Shown here piece after piece: positions 41,403-49,640 of a stretch of DNA of 64,000 nucleotides. Source of the stretch: DASUCS01 sp041166745 (lineage in GTDB: Bacteria; Actinomycetota; Acidimicrobiia; Acidimicrobiales; JACDCH01); contig JBEEGH010000019.1 of assembly GCA_041166745.1 (NCBI GenBank), forward strand, positions 193,672-257,671, read 5' to 3'. The notes beneath the pieces were generated by a model, which was not told the DNA's origin, searched no databases, and saw only the letters and a program-made list of their open reading frames with translations. The position numbers and the translations under genes are program-made. The first letter of the stretch is position 1. Every line of letters begins with the position of its first letter.

Positions 41403-42067
41403 CCGCGCTGGCGGGAACGAACGAGCCCCGGATCAACGATCGCATCCGTGCTCGAGAAGTACGACTTGTCGGAGCCGACGGCGACCAGATCGGGATAAAG
41501 CCGTTGCCTGAAGCCCTCGCCATCGCGCGGGAGCAAGACCTCGACCTGGTCGAGGTGGCAGCCCAGGCCAACCCACCGGTCTGCCGGATCATGGACTACG
41601 GCAAGTGGAAGTACGAGGAGTCGCAGCGCCAACGTGACTCCCGCCGCAAGAGCACCAACATCTCGATCAAGGAGATGAAGTACCGCCCGAAGATCGGCAC
41701 AGGCGACTTCGACACCAAGACGCGCAAAGTCGAGAAGTTCCTCGACGAAGGCCACAAAGTGAAGGTCACGATCATGTTCCGTGGGCGTGAGACCCAGCAT
41801 CCGGAACTCGGTCGCCGGATCCTCGACCGGGTGGCAGAGGGCGTCGTACAGGTGGCACGAGTCGAGGTCATGCCGAAACTCGACGGGCGCAACATGACGA
41901 TGGTGCTCGCTCCCGACAAGAAGGCCAAGGCGGCGCGAGATGCCCAGCGCAAAGCCGAGACCGAGACAGCAACCGAGACAGCACCAGACGCACCAATCGA
42001 AACTGCCAGCGAACCGGCACCCATCGAACCAGCGACGGAAACGACGAAGCCGGAAGACGCGGCCTGA
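41399..42067 (+). CDS. infC: Translation initiation factor IF-3, non-canonical start codon
   Basis: IF3 checks start-codon and initiator tRNA pairing on the 30S subunit. The protein has the N-domain block RINDRIRAREVRLVG and ALAIAREQDLDLVEVA, then PPVCRIMDYGKWKYE, the linker, and the C-domain with KVKVTIMFRGRE and DGRNMTMVLAP. A TGA lies in frame at 41390 and no ATG, GTG or TTG follows before INDRIR, so a rare start must be used if the N-domain is complete; ATA 41399 is proposed because it overlaps a mini-ORF stop. Using TTG 41504 would remove about 35 residues of N-domain. The C-terminal tail is a long Thr/Glu/Pro/Ala-rich extension. Confidence 0.88.
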   Translation: MAALAGTNEPRINDRIRAREVRLVGADGDQIGIKPLPEALAIAREQDLDLVEVAAQANPPVCRIMDYGKWKYEESQRQRDSRRKSTNISIKEMKYRPKIGTGDFDTKTRKVEKFLDEGHKVKVTIMFRGRETQHPELGRRILDRVAEGVVQVARVEVMPKLDGRNMTMVLAPDKKAKAARDAQRKAETETATETAPDAPIETASEPAPIEPATETTKPEDAA

Positions 42068-42077
42068 GGAGACCGAA

Positions 42078-42275
42078 ATGCCGAAGATGAAAACCCACCG
42101 GGGCGCCGCCAAGCGTTTCAAGCTGACCGGCTCCGGCAAGATCCGGCGCCGCAAGGCCTACATGAACCACATGCTCGAACCGAAGCCGTCGAAGCGCACT
42201 CGGCGCCTCAAGCGCGGGGCCGAAGTCACCGGTGGCGACAAGGCGCGCATCGAGCGTCTGCTCGGCCTGAAGTAG
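42078..42275 (+). CDS. rpmI: 50S ribosomal protein L35
   Basis: A 65-residue ribosomal protein with the L35 signature MPKMKTHRGAAKRFKLTGSG and KIRRRKAYMNHML. GAGGAG lies 7 bases upstream of ATG 42078. It sits 10 bases after infC and 16 before rplT, the universal infC-rpmI-rplT order. Confidence 0.97.
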   Translation: MPKMKTHRGAAKRFKLTGSGKIRRRKAYMNHMLEPKPSKRTRRLKRGAEVTGGDKARIERLLGLK

Positions 42276-42291
42276 GAGGAGACAAGAAGCC

Positions 42292-42648
42292 ATGGCGAGG
42301 GTCAAGCGCGCCGTCCACAGCAAGAAGCACCGTCGAGCCACACTCGATCGGGCCAAGGGGTACTTCGGCAACAAGAGCCGGTCGTACCGCGCCGCCAATG
42401 AACAGGTCATGCATTCGCTGCAGTACGCGTACCGTGACCGTCGCGCCCGCAAGGGTGAGTTCCGCAAGCTCTGGATCCAGCGGATCAATGCCGCCTGCCG
42501 CCAGAACGACATGAGCTACAGCCGTTTCATCGCCGGCCTTCACACCGCGGGCATCGAGGTCGACCGAAAGGTCCTCGCCGACCTGGCCGTCACGGATCCG
42601 GCCGCATTCACCGCCCTCGTCGAAAAGGCCCGAGCCGCCGTCGCGTGA
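42292..42648 (+). CDS. rplT: 50S ribosomal protein L20
   Basis: A 118-residue L20, an early 23S rRNA assembly protein. ARVKRAVHSKKHRR, AKGYFGNKSRSYRAANEQV and IQRINAACRQNDMSYSRFI are typical. It has an AGGAGGAGA ribosome site, the strongest in the operon. In other bacteria L20 (or IF3) represses this operon; here the leader hairpin offers a place for control, but the signal is not known. The stop overlaps the next GTG. Confidence 0.97.
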   Translation: MARVKRAVHSKKHRRATLDRAKGYFGNKSRSYRAANEQVMHSLQYAYRDRRARKGEFRKLWIQRINAACRQNDMSYSRFIAGLHTAGIEVDRKVLADLAVTDPAAFTALVEKARAAVA

Positions 42649-43433
42649 AGAAGAGCGGTCGGGGGGCGGCCCAATATCTCCACGCATTGGCGCGTCGCCG
42701 CACCGTTCGCGAAAAGGAAGGTCGTTACATCATCGACGGGCCGGTGCTCGTCGCCGAGGCGATCCGCATGCACGTGGCCATCGAGGCGATCTATGTCGAG
42801 GCGGGCACCAACGAGTCGATCGTCGACGACGCGACCGCCGCGGGCATCCGCGTGCATGTCGTCCAGCCGGGAGCCGTGCACCAGTTCACCGACGTGATGA
42901 CGCCGCAAGGGGTCGTTGCACTCGCCCCGATGCAGCCGCTCACGCTCGACGAGGCACTGGAGCGAGCGGCGAACATGCCACTGCTGGTGCTGTGTGCCGT
43001 CGCCGACCCCGGCAACGCCGGCACGCTCCTGCGAATGGCGGAGGCGTCGGGGATCGGAGCGGTATTCTTCTGCGACGGTTCGGTCGACCCGTTCGCGCCG
43101 AAATGCGTGCGGGCGTCTGCCGGTTCCATCTTCCATGTCCCGGTGGTGAGCGGAGGCAAACCCGTGCAGGTGCTCGAAGCGATCGGCGGTCGCGGCGTGC
43201 AACGGCTGGGAACCGACGCTCACCGTGGCAAGCCCTATGACGAGGTCGATCTCACGGATCCCTTTGCGCTCGTGCTCGGGAACGAGACGCACGGTCTGCC
43301 CGTGGAGATTGCTGAGCAGCTCGACGGCTGGGTGCACGTTCCGATGGCCGGCGACGTCGAATCGCTCAACGTCGCGATGGCCGGATCGGTGATCTGCTTC
43401 GAAGCCGCGCGCCAACGCCGGGGCACGGCATGA
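42645..43433 (+). CDS. SpoU/TrmH-family rRNA methyltransferase (TsnR/RlmB-like)
   Basis: A 262-residue enzyme with an N-terminal L30e-like substrate-binding domain (REKEGRYIIDGPVLVAEAI) and a SPOUT catalytic domain. Motif 1 is DPGNAGTLLRMAEASG, motif 2 GNETHGLP and motif 3 ESLNVAMAGSVICFEAAR. It is expected to methylate a ribose 2'-O in 23S rRNA. The place directly after rplT is the same as tsnR in Mycobacterium. GTG 42645 overlaps the rplT stop, and its own stop overlaps the histidine kinase gene. Confidence 0.92.
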   Translation: MKKSGRGAAQYLHALARRRTVREKEGRYIIDGPVLVAEAIRMHVAIEAIYVEAGTNESIVDDATAAGIRVHVVQPGAVHQFTDVMTPQGVVALAPMQPLTLDEALERAANMPLLVLCAVADPGNAGTLLRMAEASGIGAVFFCDGSVDPFAPKCVRASAGSIFHVPVVSGGKPVQVLEAIGGRGVQRLGTDAHRGKPYDEVDLTDPFALVLGNETHGLPVEIAEQLDGWVHVPMAGDVESLNVAMAGSVICFEAARQRRGTA

Positions 43434-44491
43434 GCGCGCTGGACGACCTGCCCGACGCGATCGTCCGGCTCGACGCTGATCGGCGCATCGTCGAGGCGAA
43501 CGGGGCCGCAGGCCGGCTCGCGGGCAAGAGCACGACCGAGATCGCTGGCCAATCCTTGACCGACGTGTTCGCGCCGCGCGCTCGCGACGGGAGTCCGATC
43601 CTCACCGACGGTTGGCATCGGTCGAGCCGGCTGCGTTCGGTTGTCGGCATCCCCGAGCACGAGGTGATCGTTGCCGCCGCCGGTGGCGATCTGAAGGTGC
43701 GGGTCACCGGCCGCTACGAACGCAATGGCGACGGTTCGATCACCGGGGCGGTGCTCTGCATCCGTCCGCCACGGCGGAACGCGAACGACGAGCCGACGGG
43801 CAGCGAGGTCGTGTCTACCGTGAGCCATGAGCTGCGCAGCCCGCTCACGTCGGTGAAGGGCTATACGTCCCTGTTGCTCAACCGTTGGGACCGCCTCAAG
43901 GACGACCAGAAGAAGATGATGCTCGAGCAGGTGCATCACGACGCGGACCGCGTCACGCGCCTCATCACCGAGCTGCTCGACATCAGCCGGCTCGAGACCG
44001 GTCGTCTCGTTCTCCGGCGCCAACTCACGAACCTCGCCGAGCTGGCGCAGCACGTCGTCGAGAAGTTGACGATGACGTACAGCGACCTCGAATGCGATGT
44101 GCGCTTCAGCGACGACTTCCCTCAGGTGTACGCCGACCCCGACAAGCTCGAGCAGGTACTCACGAATCTGGTCGAGAACGCCGCGAAGTACGCGAGCACG
44201 CTCGGCATGACGGTCATTGGCGAGTCCAGCGAGAACGAGGTCGCCGTAGCCGTGAGCGACACAGGCGAAGGCATCCCGGCCGCAGATCTTCCGATGGTGT
44301 TCAAGAAGTTCTTCCGGCGCGACATGGGCAAGCCGACCGGCACCGGGCTTGGTCTCTGGATCAGCCGTGGATTGGTCGAGGCGCACGGCGGCCGTCTCAC
44401 CGCCACATCGGTCATGGGCCAGGGCAGCGTGTTCCGCTTCACGCTGCCGCGCGTCGATCTCGACGAGCTGTTCGCAGAAACCTCGAACTGA
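43430..44491 (+). CDS. Soluble sensor histidine kinase (PAS-HisKA-HATPase)
   Basis: A 353-residue kinase without transmembrane segments. Residues about 3-112 form a PAS-like sensor (LPDAIVRLDADRRIVEANGAA). The dimerisation domain holds the phosphoacceptor His133 in STVSHELRSPLTSVKGY. The ATPase domain has the N box NLVENAAKYA, G1 DTGEGIP, F box FKKFFRR and G2 GTGLGLWISRGLV. All catalytic boxes are intact. No response regulator is encoded in the window. It overlaps the RNA methyltransferase gene (ATGA) and precedes pheS by 4 bases, an unusual place for a sensor kinase. Confidence 0.93.
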   Translation: MSALDDLPDAIVRLDADRRIVEANGAAGRLAGKSTTEIAGQSLTDVFAPRARDGSPILTDGWHRSSRLRSVVGIPEHEVIVAAAGGDLKVRVTGRYERNGDGSITGAVLCIRPPRRNANDEPTGSEVVSTVSHELRSPLTSVKGYTSLLLNRWDRLKDDQKKMMLEQVHHDADRVTRLITELLDISRLETGRLVLRRQLTNLAELAQHVVEKLTMTYSDLECDVRFSDDFPQVYADPDKLEQVLTNLVENAAKYASTLGMTVIGESSENEVAVAVSDTGEGIPAADLPMVFKKFFRRDMGKPTGTGLGLWISRGLVEAHGGRLTATSVMGQGSVFRFTLPRVDLDELFAETSN

Positions 44492-44495
44492 CCAC

Positions 44496-45497
44496 ATGAT
44501 CGACGACATCGAGCGGATAGCGGCCGAAGGGGTCGGCCGGCTGGCGCAGGCGGCCACACTCGACGACCTGCGTGGGCTCGAAACAGAACTGCTCGGAAAG
44601 CGGTCCGAGCTCAGCGCCGTAAAGCAGCGGCTCGGCTCGCTCGATCCCGACCAGCGCAAGACCGTCGGACGCGCGGTCAACGCGGCTCGCTCTCAGATCG
44701 AGTCCGCGGCCGACGCTCGGCGGCAGTCACTACAGGCCGACGATCTCGATCAGCGACTCGAGGTGGAGCGGCTCGATCTCACGGAGTTCGCGGGCCGCGG
44801 TCGCCGCCATGGCCACAAACACCTGGTCACTCAGGCGCAGGAACGGCTCGAGGACGTGTTCATCGGTCTGGGCTTCACCATCGCCGAGGGCCCGGAGGCC
44901 GAGGACGACTTCCACAACTTCAGTGCCCTGAACTTCCCGCCCGGCCACCCCGCTCGAGACATGTACGACACGCTCTATCTCGACTACGGCGAGCCGGGCT
45001 CGACGCTCTTGCGCACCCACACGTCACCCGTGCAAATCCGCGTCATGCAGAACCTGCCTCCGCCGATCTACATGATCATGCCGGGACGCGTCTTTCGGCA
45101 GGACACCGCCGATGCGACACACATGCCGGTGTTCCACCAGATCGAGGGCCTCGTCATCGACAAGGGCATCACGTTCGCTCACCTCGCGGGCACCATCGAT
45201 GCGTTCAGCAAGGCGTTCTTCGGTGGAGACTTCGCCTCTCGCCTACGCCCGGCCTACTTCCCGTTCACAGAACCGTCGGCCGAGTTCGACATCTTGCGCC
45301 CCGATGGTGGGTACATGGAGCTCGGCGGGTGCGGGATGGTGCATCCCAACGTGCTGACCAACTGCGGCCTCGATCCCGAGGAATGGCAAGGCTTCGCCTT
45401 TGGGTTCGGCATCGATCGCTTCGCCAAGGAGCGCCACGGGGTGGACGACCTGCGCGATCTGTTCTCGAACGACATCCGCTTCCTCGAGCAATTCTGA
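44496..45497 (+). CDS. pheS: Phenylalanine--tRNA ligase, alpha subunit
   Basis: A 333-residue class II synthetase subunit. The N-terminal coiled coil (residues about 1-80) binds tRNA-Phe. The catalytic core includes FHNFSALNFPPGHPARDMYDT, LLRTHTSPVQIRVM, GRVFRQD, HMPVFHQIEGL, MELGGCGMVHPNVL and motif 3 GFAFGFGIDRFA. The length is normal. ATG 44496 follows the kinase stop by 4 bases; the pheS stop overlaps the pheT ATG. No T-box leader is possible here because there is no gap. Confidence 0.97.
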   Translation: MIDDIERIAAEGVGRLAQAATLDDLRGLETELLGKRSELSAVKQRLGSLDPDQRKTVGRAVNAARSQIESAADARRQSLQADDLDQRLEVERLDLTEFAGRGRRHGHKHLVTQAQERLEDVFIGLGFTIAEGPEAEDDFHNFSALNFPPGHPARDMYDTLYLDYGEPGSTLLRTHTSPVQIRVMQNLPPPIYMIMPGRVFRQDTADATHMPVFHQIEGLVIDKGITFAHLAGTIDAFSKAFFGGDFASRLRPAYFPFTEPSAEFDILRPDGGYMELGGCGMVHPNVLTNCGLDPEEWQGFAFGFGIDRFAKERHGVDDLRDLFSNDIRFLEQF

Positions 45498-47860
45498 TGA
45501 AGGTCCTCCTGTCCTGGTTGCGCGAATTCGCGCCTGATCTTCCCGACGCCCCGACGGTTGTCGGTGATGCGCTCGGCGCGCTCGGAACTCCGGTCGAAGA
45601 GATGCAAGTCATCGGTCAAGGGCTCGACGGCATCGTCGTCGCCCGCGTGCTCGAGCTTCGATCGCATCCAGACGCGGATCGCATGCAACTCGTCCATGTC
45701 GATGCCGGCGACGGTGAGGCCTTGCAGATCTGCTGCGGCGCCTTCAACATGGCGGCCGGCGACCTCGTCCCGTTGGCCACCGTCGGCACGGTGATGCCGA
45801 GCGGCATGGAGATCGCTCGCCGCAAGCTGCGAGGCGAATGGTCGAACGGCATGCTGTGCTCGCCGCCGGAAGTCGGGTTGCCCGGCGACGCCGGCGGCGT
45901 CCTCATTCTCGGCAATGGTCTTCAGCCGGGCACACCTCTGCGCGAGGCGCTCGGCCTCGACGCCGATGTGCTGTACGACCTCGAGATCAATCCGAACCGG
46001 CCAGACGCCATGTCGGTCGCAGGTATCGCCCGCGACCTCGCCGCGCATTTCAAGGTGGCGTTCGCCTTGCCCACTCCCGATCTCAGCTGGGTCACCACTG
46101 GTGATCCGGTCGACGGTCTCGTCGCGGTCCAGAACCTCGCCCCAGATCTCTGCGGACGGTTCACCGCACGCGTGTTACAAGGCGTCAGCGTCGGGCCATC
46201 ACCGCAACGCATCGCCAGCCGTCTGACGTTGCTCGGCATGCGTCCGATCAACAACGTCGTCGACGTGTCGAACTATGTGATGCTCGAACTCGGCCAGCCG
46301 TCACACCCGTACGACCTCGCGTTGGTGGACGGCGCCGGTCTGCGTGTACGTCGAGCTCGCGACGGCGAGTCGTTGGTCACGCTCGACGGCGTCGAACGCC
46401 ACTTCACCGTCGATGACCTCCTCATCTGCGATGCCAACGATGTTCCGAATGGCATCGGCGGGATCATGGGCGGCGCGTCGTCGGAGATCTCTGCTTCGAC
46501 CACCGACGTGCTGGTCGAGATGGCGTGGTTCCAGCCGATGGCCATCGCGAAATCGTCGCGGCGGCTCGGCGTTCGCAGCGAGGCGTCCGCAAGGTTCGAG
46601 AAGGGCTGCGATCCCGAGATGATCGAACTGGCGCACGACCGCTTCATCGAGCTTCTGGCGCCGGCCGTCGAACGCGTGGCGTCCGGAATGGTCGACGTTC
46701 CGGGCGACCTTCCGGTGGCGCCGACGGTGCGCGTTCGAACGGCCCGAGTGAACAGCATCCTCGGCACCGACATCGATGCAGGCGAGATACGTGAGCTGCT
46801 CGAGCCGATCGGCTTTCGCGCGACACCCGCGGGCGACGACAACGACGTCTCGATCCCTTCGTGGAGGCTCGACTCCGCGACCGAGATCGATGTCGTCGAA
46901 GAGGTGGCGCGGCACTATGGGTACGAGCGCATCGGCGCCATCGTGCCGCCGGCGGTGCACTTCGGCGGGCTCAGCGTGCACCAAGCCGATCGCCGCGCCG
47001 TGCGCGATGTGCTCGTCGGCCTGGGATTGGCCGAGGCGCTGCCGATGCCGTTTCTCGCACCGAACGACCTGCAGCGCGCCGAACTGCCGTACGAAGCGAT
47101 CACGATCACGAACCCGCTGATCGCCGAGGAGTCCGTGCTGCGCACCTCGCTGTTGCCAGGGTTGCTCAAGACCATCGCCTACAACGAGTCGCACCGATCG
47201 TCGGATGTCGCGTTGTTCGAGCTCGGTCACATCTTTCGTGTTCCGGCCGAGCCGCAGCCGTTGCCGGACGAACGCGAGCATCTTGCTGTCGCCATTGCCG
47301 GGGCGGAAGGGCCGATGGCCGTCGAGATCTGGCAGGCGTTGGGTGACGCGCTCGACGTTCCCGACCGCGCCCTCGTCACCGCGGACGCACCAGGCATGCA
47401 TCCGACGCGCACTGCATCGGTGCTCGTCGGCGGCGAACAGATTGGTTCGGTGGGCGAGGTGCACCCGCGCGTCCTCGAGGCGTTCGAGATCACCGAGCGA
47501 GTGGCGTGGCTCGAGATCGATCTCGGCCGCCTCCTTGAGTTGCCACACGGAGCTCGTCCCTACCGCCCGGTCAGCCGCTACCCGTCGAGCGATCTGGATC
47601 TCGCCTTCGAGACCCCGGACTCCGTGCCGGCCGCGGCGTTGGAAGGTGCCCTGCGAGCGGCGGTCGGGCCATTGCTGGCCAGGCTCGACTTGTTCGACGT
47701 CTACCGGGGGAGCGGCGTATCACCTGGAACCCGCAGCTTGGCCTATCGCCTCCGGCTACAAGCGCCCGACCGCACGCTCACCGACGTCGAGATCGCCGAG
47801 GTCCGTGGGCACGCGATTCGGGCAGTCGCCGACGCGACCGGCGCGACCCTGCGAAGCTGA
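45497..47860 (+). CDS. pheT: Phenylalanine--tRNA ligase, beta subunit
   Basis: A 787-residue subunit that completes the alpha2-beta2 enzyme. Domains in order: the OB-fold tRNA-binding domain (about 40-150, HPDADRMQLVHVDAG), B3/B4 editing domain (MLELGQPSHPYDLALVDG, SSRRLGVRSEASARFEKGCD), B5, the core repeat (ITNPLIAEESVLRTSLLPGLL) and the C-terminal FDX-ACB anticodon-binding domain (RPYRPVSRYPSSDLDLAF). Full length. A small gap of 5 bases precedes the next gene. Confidence 0.97.
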   Translation: MKVLLSWLREFAPDLPDAPTVVGDALGALGTPVEEMQVIGQGLDGIVVARVLELRSHPDADRMQLVHVDAGDGEALQICCGAFNMAAGDLVPLATVGTVMPSGMEIARRKLRGEWSNGMLCSPPEVGLPGDAGGVLILGNGLQPGTPLREALGLDADVLYDLEINPNRPDAMSVAGIARDLAAHFKVAFALPTPDLSWVTTGDPVDGLVAVQNLAPDLCGRFTARVLQGVSVGPSPQRIASRLTLLGMRPINNVVDVSNYVMLELGQPSHPYDLALVDGAGLRVRRARDGESLVTLDGVERHFTVDDLLICDANDVPNGIGGIMGGASSEISASTTDVLVEMAWFQPMAIAKSSRRLGVRSEASARFEKGCDPEMIELAHDRFIELLAPAVERVASGMVDVPGDLPVAPTVRVRTARVNSILGTDIDAGEIRELLEPIGFRATPAGDDNDVSIPSWRLDSATEIDVVEEVARHYGYERIGAIVPPAVHFGGLSVHQADRRAVRDVLVGLGLAEALPMPFLAPNDLQRAELPYEAITITNPLIAEESVLRTSLLPGLLKTIAYNESHRSSDVALFELGHIFRVPAEPQPLPDEREHLAVAIAGAEGPMAVEIWQALGDALDVPDRALVTADAPGMHPTRTASVLVGGEQIGSVGEVHPRVLEAFEITERVAWLEIDLGRLLELPHGARPYRPVSRYPSSDLDLAFETPDSVPAAALEGALRAAVGPLLARLDLFDVYRGSGVSPGTRSLAYRLRLQAPDRTLTDVEIAEVRGHAIRAVADATGATLRS

Positions 47861-47865
47861 CTCCC

Positions 47866-49182
47866 TTGGCGCGCGGCGAGAAGACTGCGAACCCGCTGCC
47901 GGAGGGGACGCTCGAGGTCGGCGTCGGCCTCGTGCTGGCGGGACTCTCGGCCTACGGCTTCACGGTCGTGGCGGCGCGGGCGCTGGGCAAGACCGAGTAC
48001 GCGCCGCTGTCGGTCCTGTGGGCGATGGTGTTCCTCGCCGGCCCGGGCTTCTTCCTCCCACTCGAACAAGAGGTCAGCCGCGCCTTGGCCGCTCGCCGCG
48101 CGCTCGGTACGGGAACGGGTCCCGTGGTACGCCGCGCCGCGATGTTCGGCGGCGTGATCTGCGCGCTCCTGTTGGCCGCGACGCTGGTGGCGAGTCCGGT
48201 CCTGGTCAGTCAACTCTTCGACCACGACTGGCTCCTCATGGTCGGGCTACTGCTCGGCATGATCGGCTACTGCATCGAGCTGCTGGCCCGAGGCACCTAC
48301 TCGGGGCTCGGACGGTTCCGGCCGTACTCGATCGTCATCGGCGCCGAGGGCACCGTGCGGTTCCTCATCTGCGCAGGTTTGGCCGTCGCCGGTGTCACCT
48401 ACGCCGGTTGGTACGGGTTGGCACTCGGCATAGCTCCACTGGTGGCGGTGGCGTTGTCGATTCGAGGTCAACGAGGACTCGTGACGGAGGGCCCGGACGC
48501 GCCGTGGTCCGAGCTCTCGAGCGCGCTCGGTGCGTTGCTCGTCGGATCGGTGCTGGCGATGGCGCTCGTCAACGGCGGTCCGATCGCCATGAAGATCCTC
48601 GCGACGAAGGACGAAGCCGATCAGGTATCGCGCTTCTTCACCGCCGTGATCATCGCCCGCATCCCGCTGTTCCTCTTCCAAGCGGTGCAGGCTGCGCTCC
48701 TGCCGAAGTTGTCGGCGCTCGCCAGCGCAGGACGGTTCGACGAATTCAAAGTCGGTTTCCGGCGACTGGTCACCGTCATCGGCGGCGCCGGCTTCGTTGC
48801 CGTCGTCGCGGCGACGTTCGTCGGTCCCGACGCGATCAAGGTTCTCTATGGCGACGAGTTCGACCTCGGACATCGCACCGTCGGTCTGCTCGCCGCGGGC
48901 AGCGTCCTGTTCATGCTCGCCCAAGCAATGGCGCAGGCCGTGATCGCGCTCGGAGGCCACACGCGCATGGCGTTGTGCTGGGCCGTGAGCGTGCTCACCT
49001 TCATCGTCGTCACCGCCGCCGGTCACGACCTGTACCTGCGAGTGGAAGTCGGGCTGCTGGCCGGCTCGGCGATCGCGTGCCTCGGGATGGCAGCGTTGGT
49101 CGCGCAACTCGTGCGCAGCGGTGCGTCTGTGCACACCGGCGATCTCATCGAAGCCATCCACGACCTGTCCGTCGAGCCGTAG
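47866..49182 (+). CDS. MOP-superfamily flippase-like membrane protein
   Basis: A 438-residue integral membrane protein with about 12 hydrophobic segments and no signal peptide. The pattern (YGFTVVAARALGKTEYAPLS near the start, FLPLEQEVSRALAARRA after helix 2) fits the polysaccharide-export (Wzx/MATE/MVF) superfamily, which moves lipid-linked sugars across the membrane. The start is TTG 47866. The substrate is unknown; its partner genes are not in the window. It follows pheT by 5 bases and directly abuts the VOC gene, but its job looks unrelated to either. Confidence 0.78.
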   Translation: MARGEKTANPLPEGTLEVGVGLVLAGLSAYGFTVVAARALGKTEYAPLSVLWAMVFLAGPGFFLPLEQEVSRALAARRALGTGTGPVVRRAAMFGGVICALLLAATLVASPVLVSQLFDHDWLLMVGLLLGMIGYCIELLARGTYSGLGRFRPYSIVIGAEGTVRFLICAGLAVAGVTYAGWYGLALGIAPLVAVALSIRGQRGLVTEGPDAPWSELSSALGALLVGSVLAMALVNGGPIAMKILATKDEADQVSRFFTAVIIARIPLFLFQAVQAALLPKLSALASAGRFDEFKVGFRRLVTVIGGAGFVAVVAATFVGPDAIKVLYGDEFDLGHRTVGLLAAGSVLFMLAQAMAQAVIALGGHTRMALCWAVSVLTFIVVTAAGHDLYLRVEVGLLAGSAIACLGMAALVAQLVRSGASVHTGDLIEAIHDLSVEP

Positions 49183-49578
49183 ATGTTGCATCACCTCACG
49201 TTGTGGGTGCCGGATCTCGAGCGAGCAGAACAGTCCTGGAGTTGGCTGCTCGGTGAGCTCGGCTACGCCCGAGATCACTCCGTCGAGCGAGTCGTGCTGT
49301 TGCGGCACGCGTCTGGTGTCGCCGTCGTGCTCGAGGAGTCGCCCGACATGGTGCCCGGGATGCTGTACAGCCGCATGCGTCCCGGCATGAACCATCTCGC
49401 GTTCCGTGTCGAATCGTCCGCCGTGCTCTCCGAGATCACGGAGCGGGCGGCGGACCACGGGTGGTCGTCGCTTCCAGGGGATCGTCATCCGATCGCCGGC
49501 GGTGCGCAGGTCGCCTATCTCGAAGATCGCGACGGCTTCGAGGTCGAGCTGGTCGCGCCCGGCGCCGAGGTTCACTGA
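49183..49578 (+). CDS. VOC (glyoxalase/bleomycin resistance) family protein
   Basis: A 131-residue vicinal-oxygen-chelate protein with two beta-alpha-beta-beta-beta units. MLHHLTLWVPDLERAEQSWSWL has the first metal His, MNHLAFRV the second, and YLEDRDGFEVELVAP the terminal Glu. The metal triad is complete, so it could be an isomerase, dioxygenase or binding protein; the substrate is not predictable. It starts at the base after the flippase stop. Confidence 0.82.
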   Translation: MLHHLTLWVPDLERAEQSWSWLLGELGYARDHSVERVVLLRHASGVAVVLEESPDMVPGMLYSRMRPGMNHLAFRVESSAVLSEITERAADHGWSSLPGDRHPIAGGAQVAYLEDRDGFEVELVAPGAEVH

Positions 49579-49589
49579 GCAACGCCTGG

Positions 49590-49617
49590 ATGATCATGCA
49601 TCGGATTGCATGATCAT
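49590..49617 (+). promoter_or_regulatory. ARG-box-type palindrome (ArgR operator) over the arg promoter
   Basis: ATGATCATGCA (49590-49600) and TGCATGATCAT (49607-49617) form a perfect 11-bp inverted repeat around TCGGAT; ATGCATGA follows at once. The TGCAT-rich palindrome resembles the Streptomyces ARG boxes bound by the ArgR hexamer. It covers the -35 hexamer, so ArgR with arginine should block polymerase. argR is encoded 5 kb downstream in the same operon, giving self-repression. Confidence 0.75.
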
Positions 49618-49634
49618 GCATGACCGACTACCAT
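49606..49634 (+). promoter_or_regulatory. Promoter of the arginine operon
   Basis: TTGCAT (49606-49611) and TACCAT (49629-49634) are 17 bases apart. The -10 ends 6 bases before ATG 49641, so transcription would start at or next to the argC start codon, giving a leaderless message. Confidence 0.6.
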
Positions 49635-49640
49635 CGCTCG

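Noticed and set aside
49620..49640. argC start at ATG 49620
   Set aside because: This would place the promoter spacer and -10 inside the coding region; ATG 49641 gives the standard N-terminus.
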